Program-made: the position numbers and the translations under genes
NCBI GenBank assembly: GCA_902763885.1
Contig: CACWTU010000001.1
Location: 62,001-126,000 of the forward strand
Length of the DNA stretch: 64,000 nt
Source: an uncultured Bacteroidales bacterium
Lineage (GTDB): Bacteria; Bacteroidota; Bacteroidia; Bacteroidales; Bacteroidaceae
Direction: 5' to 3'
Shown here: positions 55,273 through 63,695 of the stretch, one piece after another
Layout: every line of letters begins with the position of its first letter
Numbering within the stretch: the first letter of the stretch is position 1
Notes under the pieces: generated by a model
What the model was told of the DNA's origin: nothing
What the model saw: the letters and a program-made list of their open reading frames with translations, nothing else
Databases searched by the model: none

Positions 55273-56465
55273 TGTCTTTGTTGTCCTTTAATGAAATCCA
55301 GAATCATTTTAGAAGAATCATATCCGGCGGTTTTGCCCCAGAACTTATCTATCATCCGCATGCGTTCTCCTGCATCAAGAACATAGTCTCCAGTCTCCAG
55401 ACATGAGCATAAAGAATCAAAATCATAGACTTTCTTTCCCGCAACGTTCTCATCAAACGGGTAATAGAAATCACGCTCTTTTACATAGTCATCATAATCA
55501 TAGAGATACAGAATCACATCCTTGTTATCCATGAGCAACCAGTCATAGAGCACGGATGAGTAGTCTGTTATCATCACATCCACATACGGCATTACAGGGT
55601 AAATATCCATCTGTGGTGATACAAGCATGATGTTTGAAAGGGACTTGACATTATCGGTGAGTACCACATTGGCATGTGGCTTAAGGATAAGCAGCTGATT
55701 CTTTGCAGCCAGAATACCGTTGAGTCTTTCCATATCCATGCTTTGGGTAAATACATTGCGCTGTGAATCACGCCAGGTAGGCATGTAGATCAACACCTTG
55801 TCAAAATCATGGATTGTTTTTATAAGTTCAAGTGTCTGAACAGGCTCATACTTATTTATAAACTGTTTACGCTCCTGTTCTGTGGCTGTAAGGATGCTGT
55901 TTCTGGGATAGCCCATCTCGATGCAGTTGGATTCAGGAATCCTGAAAGCTCTGGCAAGTGATGAGGTCTGGAAAGGGGTTGATGAAAGAAGCCAATCCGG
56001 CCGGCGGAATGATTCAGGATGACAGAAAACGTCATATTTGTTCTTCTTGCTGAATCTGTCAAGCAGAGGTCCGGAAATGGTATTGAACTCTATTCTTTTC
56101 AGCCCTACGCCATGCCAGAGATTTATGCATTCAACTCTTCCTGACAGACAGAACATTATATCGGATGTATATGAATTGAATATCCAGTATCTGGAGGTAA
56201 GGGCATGCCACATTCCAACGGGTCCCAGTACCCAGTATGCACGTAACCCGTAACTGCGTACCTTCTTTACGGAATTCCTGTTTGAAGAGAGCCATATGTA
56301 TCTGTTTTTCCTGTCGCCGTGTTCTGTGGCATACAGGAAAAGATACTTGGCATTGTCTGCGAAAGTTCCCCTATAACTTCCGAAAACATACTTGCGCTTA
56401 CTGCGTGGAAACAGAAACGAGAAGGGGTATATGATATAACAGATTATGTATGCAAGAAGTTTCAT
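55269..56465 (-). CDS. TagB/TagF-like CDP-alcohol glycerophosphotransferase
   Basis: This 398-residue protein matches the CDP-glycerol glycerophosphotransferase family of teichoic-acid synthesis: an N-terminal membrane-binding part, NLWHGVGLKRIEF (about 115-127), YMPTWRDS (about 224-231), ILKPHANV (about 258-265) and ITDYSSVLYDWLL (about 296-308). Family enzymes move a phospho-alcohol from a CDP donor onto a growing chain. In a Gram-negative organism with CMP-phosphonate machinery beside it, it may use a CMP-phosphonate or CDP-glycerol donor. That substrate is inference. It overlaps GT2 and LicD genes by four bases each. Confidence 0.85.
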   Translation of the reverse strand: MKLLAYIICYIIYPFSFLFPRSKRKYVFGSYRGTFADNAKYLFLYATEHGDRKNRYIWLSSNRNSVKKVRSYGLRAYWVLGPVGMWHALTSRYWIFNSYTSDIMFCLSGRVECINLWHGVGLKRIEFNTISGPLLDRFSKKNKYDVFCHPESFRRPDWLLSSTPFQTSSLARAFRIPESNCIEMGYPRNSILTATEQERKQFINKYEPVQTLELIKTIHDFDKVLIYMPTWRDSQRNVFTQSMDMERLNGILAAKNQLLILKPHANVVLTDNVKSLSNIMLVSPQMDIYPVMPYVDVMITDYSSVLYDWLLMDNKDVILYLYDYDDYVKERDFYYPFDENVAGKKVYDFDSLCSCLETGDYVLDAGERMRMIDKFWGKTAGYDSSKMILDFIKGQQRQ

Positions 56466-57283
56466 TTGTTTTCTTCAATATCAATGATGTTATGAGAAGT
56501 CTTTATGTCAGGAATTACATTCCAGTCTCCATATATTCGTCTTAAATATTTATCGTAGTTGCTTGGGGCGGGGAAAATGTGCCCCTCAAATTCTATTTCA
56601 GAAAGAGGAAAGATATCATCTTTAACTCTTTGGGCGTAAAAACCGCAGCCATAGTCATAGATCAACAGCTTATGTTGAAACAAAAATCCCCAGATCCTTG
56701 CAAGCAGTATCAAAAGCAATGAAACAGGAAAAAGGCAGAGAGAAACAAAACGTTTGAATTTTCCATCCTCTACGGTTTTGAAAACACGCCTGAAACAAGG
56801 GCCGTAAAGAAGGTCTATCTTTTTTGATATTTCCGGGCGGCCGTTTACCAGATAGAATATATCAAGCCATACATTATTTCTTTTTACAATGGTTTCCTTA
56901 GGATTTTGGGGATTAGGAACATTGCGTAATACTGATACGCGATTGTTTCTCAATCTTGCACATGTAGTGGCTGTATATTTCTTAAAGTTGATATCTTCAA
57001 ACTCAAAAGAAGGCTTTAGTTCTTTTTCCATAGCCTCTTTCAGTTTCTTGCGGTCTTTTTTCATCACGCAGACATCAAGGTCATCATCCCAGGGTATAAA
57101 GCCTCCGTGTCTGGCTGCTCCCAAAAGAGTGCCGGCATCCAGCCAATATTGAATACCTTCCTTACGGCATATTCTGTCTAATTCCAAAAGAGAATCCAAA
57201 ATACTCATTTGAATGGTCCTGAGCATAGAACCATCGGGATTGTATTGTTGCCTTAGTTTTTGATGTATTTCAGGATTTATCAT
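56462..57283 (-). CDS. LicD-family phospho/phosphonotransferase
   Basis: The 273-residue protein contains the LicD nucleotidyltransferase-fold signature YWLDAGTLLGAARHGGF (about 46-62) and IPWDDDLDVCVM (about 63-74) with catalytic Asp residues. LicD enzymes transfer phosphocholine from CDP-choline to sugars. Next to PEP mutase with fused cytidylyltransferases it is the natural candidate to transfer 2-hydroxyethylphosphonate (or a related head group) from a CMP donor to a glycan. A hydrophobic stretch (LCLFPVSLLLILLARIWGFLF, about 183-203) indicates membrane attachment. The gene lies between the flippase and the TagB/F-like transferase. Confidence 0.88.
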   Translation of the reverse strand: MINPEIHQKLRQQYNPDGSMLRTIQMSILDSLLELDRICRKEGIQYWLDAGTLLGAARHGGFIPWDDDLDVCVMKKDRKKLKEAMEKELKPSFEFEDINFKKYTATTCARLRNNRVSVLRNVPNPQNPKETIVKRNNVWLDIFYLVNGRPEISKKIDLLYGPCFRRVFKTVEDGKFKRFVSLCLFPVSLLLILLARIWGFLFQHKLLIYDYGCGFYAQRVKDDIFPLSEIEFEGHIFPAPSNYDKYLRRIYGDWNVIPDIKTSHNIIDIEENK

Positions 57284-57292
57284 CTTGTCTGG

Positions 57293-58843
57293 TTAATCGG
57301 GTTTACGTGAAGATCGGATATAATTAACAATCATGTTCCATCCATTTTTCCGTTCAGAACGGTTTATTCCTATCAGGGAAATGGTGAGTATGGAGATAAA
57401 GATACTGAAAACAATGACTGCAAGGGACTGGATAATGTTATTATTCCAAAAATGACTGTGGATGTAATTCTTTGCCGGCAATGAGATTGCAACAGCTGTT
57501 ATTGTAACTGCAAAAATGGGCACCAGCGTATATCTGAAGTAATCGGACAAAGACAACCCAATGGATTTTTTTACAAAAACAGCCCTAACGTATATGGCAA
57601 TGGCACTTATTATGATTGAAGTATAGAAAACACTTTCCGGAGGATAATGCATGAATTTCAATACGATGTACGATACAGGAAGTATGGAAAGGGTAAAAAT
57701 ACCGCATACGATGTGATAATTCCGGATTTTGCCATATGCTTGCATTGAAGTTGCCAATGGATTGGCAAGCGAATCTATAAGTGCGTTTATCATTACCAGT
57801 TGGGTAAACAGATAGGTATAATCCGGAACCTTTTTCAGCCATATGTTCAAAATGAAATCAGTTTCCAACAGGATTGGGAGTGAAACTATGAACAATAGGA
57901 AAAAGGAGAACTTGGAACTTTGCATCACAAGTTTCAGCATACCTTGTTTGTCGCCTATGGAATAGGATTTGAGTATTTGTGGCTTTACTGCGGTAAAGAA
58001 GTACTCTGAAAAGAGTTGAACGGTAGAATATACCTTATAGGCCATAGTCCTTGCTGCATTTATGACAGGTCCAAAGAACATATTCAGAAGCATGTTGAGT
58101 CCTTGGCTTTTGCATATTACGGAAAGGGATCCTATCATATTCCAACCGGCAAATCCGAATAATTCCATAAATCTTTGTTTGTCCCACCAGAACTTAAAGC
58201 GGCATTCGTCATAGAACTTATTGCAGTACAGAATGTAAAAGGATGAAACTGCAATATTCACCACAAGCATCAGGAATGAATAGAGAATAAGTCTGTCACC
58301 GGAATTGTGAGATATGATAAGAGCTATCACCAGATTTCCCAACACCTCAAAGAAACTCAGGTATGTAAATACCTTCATTTTCTCCTTTATTATTATGAAA
58401 CCATGGTAGGGAGATTTGATAATAGTGAAAATAAAGGAGATAATGCTTAGTTGGAAAACCCATTTGGCTGCATCCATTCGGCCGGCAGTCTTGGCTTTGT
58501 TATATAGGAACCATAAACCGACAGTTTCGCTTAATATCACTATCAGGATTGCAATAAAAAAGAATACAACTACGCATAAACTGAATGTGCGTTTCAGTTC
58601 AGCATAATTGCCTTTTCCCATTTCATCGGCAAAAAAACGCTGGCATGATGTTGACATGGTACTGTTGAGGAAAGAGAACATCATCACAATACCTCCTACG
58701 GCATTGTAGATACCCATATCAACCTCACCAAGAGCGTCAAGTATCACTCTTGAAGTATATAGGCTGACCAATGTCTGCACGGCCATCCTTATATACAGCA
58801 TGGCAGTGTTTTTTGCTATTTTGTTTTGGTCTATGCTTGACAT
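57293..58843 (-). CDS. Polysaccharide flippase (MOP/Wzx-type)
   Basis: This 516-residue membrane protein with about 14 hydrophobic segments belongs to the multidrug/oligosaccharidyl-lipid/polysaccharide exporters. The start (IAKNTAMLYIRMAVQTLVSLY, SRVILDALGEVDMGIYNAVGG) and the FADEMGKGNYAELKRTF loop are typical of Bacteroidota O-antigen or capsule flippases. It should move the lipid-linked repeat unit across the inner membrane. Its start codon shares one base with the stop of the reductase gene (TGATG), showing tight coupling between phosphonate synthesis and glycan export. Confidence 0.88.
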   Translation of the reverse strand: MSSIDQNKIAKNTAMLYIRMAVQTLVSLYTSRVILDALGEVDMGIYNAVGGIVMMFSFLNSTMSTSCQRFFADEMGKGNYAELKRTFSLCVVVFFFIAILIVILSETVGLWFLYNKAKTAGRMDAAKWVFQLSIISFIFTIIKSPYHGFIIIKEKMKVFTYLSFFEVLGNLVIALIISHNSGDRLILYSFLMLVVNIAVSSFYILYCNKFYDECRFKFWWDKQRFMELFGFAGWNMIGSLSVICKSQGLNMLLNMFFGPVINAARTMAYKVYSTVQLFSEYFFTAVKPQILKSYSIGDKQGMLKLVMQSSKFSFFLLFIVSLPILLETDFILNIWLKKVPDYTYLFTQLVMINALIDSLANPLATSMQAYGKIRNYHIVCGIFTLSILPVSYIVLKFMHYPPESVFYTSIIISAIAIYVRAVFVKKSIGLSLSDYFRYTLVPIFAVTITAVAISLPAKNYIHSHFWNNNIIQSLAVIVFSIFISILTISLIGINRSERKNGWNMIVNYIRSSRKPD

Positions 58844-59964
58844 CAGCTGCCTATTATTTTATCGTAGATGTTATTTAAAACCTCTTGAGTCAGTTCTACC
58901 GGATTGTTTTTGAGACGTACCGGATTGACTGAACTCACAAGAAGAGCCAGATCCTGTTCTTTGTTTACAGCAACAGGATTCTGCATATTCATATCAACCA
59001 TCATCTTACGGAAAAGGGAAATTGACTCTTGGGGTCCGGCCGTTCCGAAAGACTTTGAAATGAGACAGAATATGTTGAGCATATAATCTTTTCCTCTGGG
59101 ATCAATACAATGCTCCGGATGAGAGATCATATACTCCCAAATCTCAGGTAAACAAACGGCGACAGCATGTCCGTGAGGAAGTTTGTACATTGACGTAATC
59201 TTGTAGCTCATTGCATGGGCTGCAGTAGTTGCGGATATGTTTATTGCCCGCCCTGCGTAGTTTGCGGCAAGCATGATCTGTGCAGCGGCATAAGGATCGT
59301 TATCAATAATATAGCTGTTCCAATAATTTGTGATCAATTCCACTGCCAGTTTGGAATATTCCTTGCTTTCATCGGTGGAATTCACAGACCACCAGCTCTC
59401 AATGCCTTGACAGAGAGCGTCCATCATAGTGCATTTCTTCTGATATAGAGGCAGAGTGGCAAGAACTTGTGGTTCAAGCAAGGCATAATCTGGAAGGACT
59501 CCATCGTTGGTTACAGTTTGTTTGGCTCCCTCAAAATACATTACTGCATTGTGGGTCGATTCGCTGCCTGTTCCTGCTGTAGTGGGGATGGCAATGAAGG
59601 GAATTCTGTTGCCGTCAATTGTCAGTTGCTTTGAGACAAGTGGCGGTATCAGTGCATTACGTTCCTCTTGGGCAAGTACTGCCAGTTTAATGCATTTGGC
59701 CACATCTATTGAGCTTCCGCCTCCAACAGCGAGAATGGCATCGCATTGATGGGCTTTAAACAAGTCTATCCCTTTACACACATCCTCAAAAAGAGGGTTT
59801 GGACTGAAATCTGAGAAACAGACTTTATCCACGGTGATCTTTTCTATCCTATCCCTGATGTTCAGGAAAGGGTATGAAGAATCCATAACCATGAAAAGCT
59901 TATGACAGCCTATAGTTTCAAGGATATTCTGCAGTTTGTCTATTCCCTCTATGATCTTTTGCAT
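58843..59964 (-). CDS. Phosphonoacetaldehyde reductase (iron-containing alcohol dehydrogenase, PhpC-like)
   Basis: This 373-residue type III alcohol dehydrogenase has AVGGGSSIDVAKC (about 79-91) for NAD(P), AIPTTAGTGSES (about 126-137), and metal histidines in HAMSY and LPHGHAVA (about 255-274). Immediate linkage to PEP mutase and phosphonopyruvate decarboxylase identifies it as the enzyme reducing phosphonoacetaldehyde to 2-hydroxyethylphosphonate. No aminotransferase is in the operon, so 2-aminoethylphosphonate is less likely. It starts four bases after the decarboxylase. Confidence 0.85.
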   Translation of the reverse strand: MQKIIEGIDKLQNILETIGCHKLFMVMDSSYPFLNIRDRIEKITVDKVCFSDFSPNPLFEDVCKGIDLFKAHQCDAILAVGGGSSIDVAKCIKLAVLAQEERNALIPPLVSKQLTIDGNRIPFIAIPTTAGTGSESTHNAVMYFEGAKQTVTNDGVLPDYALLEPQVLATLPLYQKKCTMMDALCQGIESWWSVNSTDESKEYSKLAVELITNYWNSYIIDNDPYAAAQIMLAANYAGRAINISATTAAHAMSYKITSMYKLPHGHAVAVCLPEIWEYMISHPEHCIDPRGKDYMLNIFCLISKSFGTAGPQESISLFRKMMVDMNMQNPVAVNKEQDLALLVSSVNPVRLKNNPVELTQEVLNNIYDKIIGS

Positions 59965-59968
59965 AACG

Positions 59969-61099
59969 TCATTTTTTCAGGAACTGCATCAAAGCATCTT
60001 TGTTCTCTATCGGGGTGGTTGTAGGCCTGCCCAAATCTTTGCGGTTTCCCTTCTTTACTTTGATTTCCAGTAAGATGGGTCCTTTTTGTAATTGAGAATT
60101 GAGAATTGAGAGTTGAGAATTCAAATCTTCTTTTGTAGAGACACTGAATGCGGCGGCGTAACCTACGGCTTTGGCTACGGCTGTAAGGTCTATCTTAAAT
60201 CCTACGGTAGGTTGACCGCCTACTGAATCATGGGCTCCGTTATTGAACACTACGTGTATATAGTTGGCTGGTTTTTTGCTTGCCACTATGGCAAGTGACC
60301 CCATATGCATAATGGTTGCACCGTCTCCGTCAAAGCACCATACACGGCGCTCCGGTTGTGCAAGGGCAATACCCAAAGCTATCTGGGAGGCATGTCCCAT
60401 TGAACCTACGGTCAGGAAGTCACGCTCGTGACCCTGGTTCATGGCGGTACGGTACTCAAAGAGCTCACGGCTTATCATACCGGTAGTAGAGACAATGCAG
60501 TCTTTCTCACCAAGCGCAGCGGCAACAGTCTGGATGGCTTCCTCACGGGACATAGTAAGGTTATTCACCTCAACGTTCCGGAGTTTATAGTCTTCAAAGG
60601 TGTCTTTTTCAATAACCAATGCAAAGACCTCCTTGTTAGCAAGTGCTTTTACGGCTTTTGTGATCTGCTTTTCAGCCTTATCTTCTTCCTTGCTCAGCAC
60701 CTCATAGTTCACACCCATTACATTCAGCAATCCGGTTGTAACCTTGCCTTGTTTTACGTGCTGAGGTTCATCGTGAACGCCGGGACGGCCGCGCCAACCA
60801 ATCAGAAGCAGTACAGGAATGTTATAAACCTCTTGGTCGGTCAGTGATGCCAGCGGGTTTATTATGTTACCTTCTCCACTGTTCTGCATATAGACACATG
60901 CGGGCTTGCCTGTAGCCAGATAGTGGCCGGCAGCCAGACCTACGGCAGCTCCTTCGTTGGCTGCAATGATGTTATGAGCCGCATCAGAATGGTCAGTGAT
61001 ATAAGCACATATATTCTTGAGCAGACTGTCAGGAACACCTGCAAAGCAGTCTATTCCGTTCTCTTTTAGCTTTTCTATGAAATATTCCGGTCTGATCAT
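59969..61099 (-). CDS. aepY: Phosphonopyruvate decarboxylase with in-frame heptamer insert
   Basis: This 376-residue thiamine-diphosphate enzyme converts phosphonopyruvate to phosphonoacetaldehyde, the step that pulls the PEP mutase equilibrium forward. It has the catalytic glutamate in ANEGAAVGLAAG (about 47-58), CFDGDGATIMHMG (TDP-Mg site) and the C-terminal KKGNRKDLGRPTTTP typical of the family. Residues about 326-338 (LNSQLSILNSQLQ) are encoded by four ATTGAGA-type heptamers and look inserted between two conserved strands. I chose ATG 61099, which shares one base with the PEP mutase stop. Confidence 0.92.
   Translation of the reverse strand: MIRPEYFIEKLKENGIDCFAGVPDSLLKNICAYITDHSDAAHNIIAANEGAAVGLAAGHYLATGKPACVYMQNSGEGNIINPLASLTDQEVYNIPVLLLIGWRGRPGVHDEPQHVKQGKVTTGLLNVMGVNYEVLSKEEDKAEKQITKAVKALANKEVFALVIEKDTFEDYKLRNVEVNNLTMSREEAIQTVAAALGEKDCIVSTTGMISRELFEYRTAMNQGHERDFLTVGSMGHASQIALGIALAQPERRVWCFDGDGATIMHMGSLAIVASKKPANYIHVVFNNGAHDSVGGQPTVGFKIDLTAVAKAVGYAAAFSVSTKEDLNSQLSILNSQLQKGPILLEIKVKKGNRKDLGRPTTTPIENKDALMQFLKK
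60091..60118 (-). repeat. Heptamer array inside the decarboxylase gene
   Basis: Four seven-base units (ATTGAGA x3, then GTTGAGA, on the plus strand) occur in frame within aepY. Because seven is prime to three, the array encodes a seven-residue period, seen as NSQLSIL then NSQLQ. The same unit forms the arrays around metK. Confidence 0.9.
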
Positions 61100-63108
61100 T
61101 ATTCTTCGGGTATTAAGGTGATAATCTCCTTGATTGACATGCACTTGTCATCACATTCTTTTGCCCTGTGATTTTCCAATATGGTGCGGGCGGCATCCTG
61201 CATGGCGGGGAATCCTGTACGGGTGAGCTGGTTGGCGTAGATGACAATGTTCACGCCCCTATCCTTAAACTCTTGCTCAGTAACAGTGTTGAAGCTGGTA
61301 GGAACAACCACAATAGGAGTAGTTTTATTCTTCTCACGGAACCTTGCCACAAAGTCAAAGATTTCAGCCGGGTCTTTCTTGCGGCTGTGTATCATGATGG
61401 CATCTGCACCGGCTTCAGTAAATGCGAATGCACGTTTAAGGGCGTCGTCCATACCCTGTTCCAGAATCAGAGATTCAATACGGGCGCATATCATGAAATC
61501 TTTGGTTTTCTGGGCTCTCTTTCCTGCCTTGATCTTCTCACAGAAGTTCTCGATTGTATCCTGGGTCTGTTTTACTTCCGTTCCAAACAGAGAGTTCTTT
61601 TTGAGTCCCGTCTTATCTTCAATGATGACCATTGATACACCCATACGCTCCAATGACCGTACGGTATATACAAAATGCTCTGTAAGTCCGCCGGTATCTC
61701 CGTCAAAGATTATCGGTTTGGTGGTAACCTCCATTATATCGTCGATGGTGCGGAAACGGCTGGTCATATCCACCAGTTCTATGTCCGGTTTACCCTTAGC
61801 GGTAGAGTCACAGAGAGAACTTATCCACATGGCGTCAAACTGATATGTCTTACCCTCCTGAAGCACTGTGGTCTTCTCTACAATCAGGCCGGTAATACCG
61901 CTATGGGCCTCCATTGCGGTCACAAGTCCTTTCATGCTGATAAGCTTGCGTAAACGGCCACGACGCATATCAGGCATGGCCAACTCAGCACGTAGCGTTG
62001 AGTCAAGCTGCTTGTATTTGGGATCCGATGAATAGGGGTATTCTACAAGTTTTCCTCCGTATTCACCGAGAACTTTCAAAACCTCTTCACGTATTGGTTT
62101 CTGGAATCCGTTTATCCAATCGTCACCGTGAACTACATAATCTGGCTTGAGAACCCTGAGGTTATCTGAATAGCTCAAGGTCCTCTGCTCCACAACCTTC
62201 TCTACTCCGGCTATGTTCTCAAACAGGGACTTCCGTTCATCAAAAGGAAGTAGAGGATAGCGTTTGTAGCTTGCAACTGCTTCATCAGACAAAACACCAA
62301 TGATGAGACGGCCCAAACGACAGGCTTTGTTGATGATGGCAATGTGCCCACTGTGAATATAATCAGTAGAACAGCACATATATACCGTGCGGTTGTTGAC
62401 TTCCTTTACCCGTGAGCTTACAATCTCCAGGTCTTCAGGAGTGTCAATTTCGGCACATAACATATCCTTTACGTCAACGGGATAGATGTGGCAACGGTTT
62501 GAAACTTGGTTGAATGCGTTCTCCGCATAGCATTTGCGGTTATCCTGCTCGCAGAACTTTTCAATATTCTCCAACCATATCAGCCAGTCTTCTTTAAGTA
62601 TCTTGTATAAAGGCTGAGCTGCCATAGCATCATCAAAGAACTCTATGCCTATTTTCTGAATCCGTCCGTCTTTTATGACAGCCTTGAAATCTTTTTCAGG
62701 CAGAGGCTGGGTACTGCTTACCGCCATACAACTGACTTTACTTTGAATGATGGCTTCAAGTACAAGCGGTTCAAATACCAAGTCTCCATGCATAAGGATT
62801 ATATCATCATCTTTGAGAACATCCTTAGCGCAGTAAATGCTGTATATGTAGTTGGTTTTGTCGTATATGGGGTTGTTTACAAAGGTAAACTTAATGGGAA
62901 GATGGAGGTCGTTGCAATACTCTTCAAGAATATCGTTATAGTAACCGGTGGTCATTACAACCTGGTCAACTCCAAACGCAACCAGTTTCTTGAGTTGTCG
63001 GCTCAGAATGGTATTGTCCGATGATATTTCTGTCATACACTTAGGGTGAGTACTTGTTATGGAACCCATCCTGTGACCGAGTCCTGAATTAAGTATTATC
63101 GCTTTCAT
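61099..63108 (-). CDS. aepX: Phosphoenolpyruvate mutase fused to two nucleotidyltransferase domains
   Basis: This 669-residue fusion has three parts. Residues 1-235 are a sugar-phosphate/LicC/PntC-like nucleotidyltransferase (ILNSGLGHRMG nucleotide loop at 5-15, LMHGDLVF metal site about 105-112). Residues 240-370 are a second, unrelated HxGH-type cytidylyltransferase (HSGH at 252-255, KPDYVVHGDDW). Residues 385-655 are PEP mutase with the diagnostic EDKTGLKKNS (497-506) and IIFDGDTGG. PEP mutase forms the C-P bond of phosphonopyruvate. The fused domains probably activate the final phosphonate as a CMP derivative, and perhaps a second alcohol. It heads the phosphonate genes, 22 bases after a small peptide gene. 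Confidence 0.92.
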   Translation of the reverse strand: MKAIILNSGLGHRMGSITSTHPKCMTEISSDNTILSRQLKKLVAFGVDQVVMTTGYYNDILEEYCNDLHLPIKFTFVNNPIYDKTNYIYSIYCAKDVLKDDDIILMHGDLVFEPLVLEAIIQSKVSCMAVSSTQPLPEKDFKAVIKDGRIQKIGIEFFDDAMAAQPLYKILKEDWLIWLENIEKFCEQDNRKCYAENAFNQVSNRCHIYPVDVKDMLCAEIDTPEDLEIVSSRVKEVNNRTVYMCCSTDYIHSGHIAIINKACRLGRLIIGVLSDEAVASYKRYPLLPFDERKSLFENIAGVEKVVEQRTLSYSDNLRVLKPDYVVHGDDWINGFQKPIREEVLKVLGEYGGKLVEYPYSSDPKYKQLDSTLRAELAMPDMRRGRLRKLISMKGLVTAMEAHSGITGLIVEKTTVLQEGKTYQFDAMWISSLCDSTAKGKPDIELVDMTSRFRTIDDIMEVTTKPIIFDGDTGGLTEHFVYTVRSLERMGVSMVIIEDKTGLKKNSLFGTEVKQTQDTIENFCEKIKAGKRAQKTKDFMICARIESLILEQGMDDALKRAFAFTEAGADAIMIHSRKKDPAEIFDFVARFREKNKTTPIVVVPTSFNTVTEQEFKDRGVNIVIYANQLTRTGFPAMQDAARTILENHRAKECDDKCMSIKEIITLIPEE

Positions 63109-63130
63109 AAGCTGCAGTATTCAGTTTTGT

Positions 63131-63265
63131 TTATAGAGCCTCATCATCAGGTCTGTCTATAGAAGATGCGGGCTTGTTTTTTACACTATGCCGGAGTGAT
63201 TTCTCCCAAGCGGCCTTGCGCTTAAGATAATCGTCGTAATGCTTTTCCAAATAGTTGTCTGCCAT
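63131..63265 (-). CDS. Conserved 44-residue small protein
   Basis: The open frame runs from ATG 63265 to TAA 63131 and encodes 44 residues starting MADNYLEKHYDDYLKRKAAW, highly charged and probably helical. I recall very similar MADNYLEK peptides beside folK in other Bacteroidales, sometimes mislabelled as dehydrogenase; the function is unknown. It starts two bases after the folK stop and ends 22 bases before the PEP mutase start, which links the core folK-queA run to the phosphonate operon. Confidence 0.75.
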   Translation of the reverse strand: MADNYLEKHYDDYLKRKAAWEKSLRHSVKNKPASSIDRPDDEAL

Positions 63266-63267
63266 AT

Positions 63268-63690
63268 TCAACTCTTTTTTAGTTCCGGTGCAATCTGTAA
63301 GAGCGGTTTCATTACGAACTCCCTTTGGTACATGAGAGGGTGAGGAATTGTGAGTTCAGGTGTATTCATGACGATGTCATCATACAGAAGCAGGTCAATG
63401 TCTATTAACCTATCCTTATACTCCCGGTTTACAGACTTCTCACTGCGTCCCATTTGGCGTTCGATGTCCTGTGTGGCGTGCAACACCTCAAGAGGCTGCA
63501 GTAGAGTTTCCACTTTAACCGCCATGTTCAGGAAAGAATTTGAACTGTCAAACCCCCACGGCTCTGTTTCAATCACGTCCGATGAAGAAATTACTGTACC
63601 CACTTCACGGGCAATGTGGGTGAGAGCGGTCTCAAGATTGGACCGTCTGTCACCCAGATTGGTGCCTAATGAGAGGTACAGTGTAGCCAT
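63268..63690 (-). CDS. folK: 2-amino-4-hydroxy-6-hydroxymethyldihydropteridine pyrophosphokinase
   Basis: HPPK transfers pyrophosphate from ATP to the pterin alcohol in folate synthesis. This 140-residue protein has LSLGTNLGDRRSNL (6-19), the ETEPWGF pterin loop (41-47) and the metal and ATP site DRLIDIDLLLYDD (about 93-105), all diagnostic. It starts five bases after the queA stop. Slightly short at the C-terminus but within family range. Confidence 0.94.
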   Translation of the reverse strand: MATLYLSLGTNLGDRRSNLETALTHIAREVGTVISSSDVIETEPWGFDSSNSFLNMAVKVETLLQPLEVLHATQDIERQMGRSEKSVNREYKDRLIDIDLLLYDDIVMNTPELTIPHPLMYQREFVMKPLLQIAPELKKS

Positions 63691-63695
63691 CAGTA

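Noticed and set aside
61241-61843. 200-codon plus-strand frame in the PEP mutase gene
   Set aside because: Antisense to the conserved PEP mutase domain; no signal or domain features.
58843-63108. 2-aminoethylphosphonate as end product
   Set aside because: No aminotransferase is in the operon, while a reductase of the phosphonoacetaldehyde-reducing type is. An enzyme elsewhere in the genome cannot be excluded.
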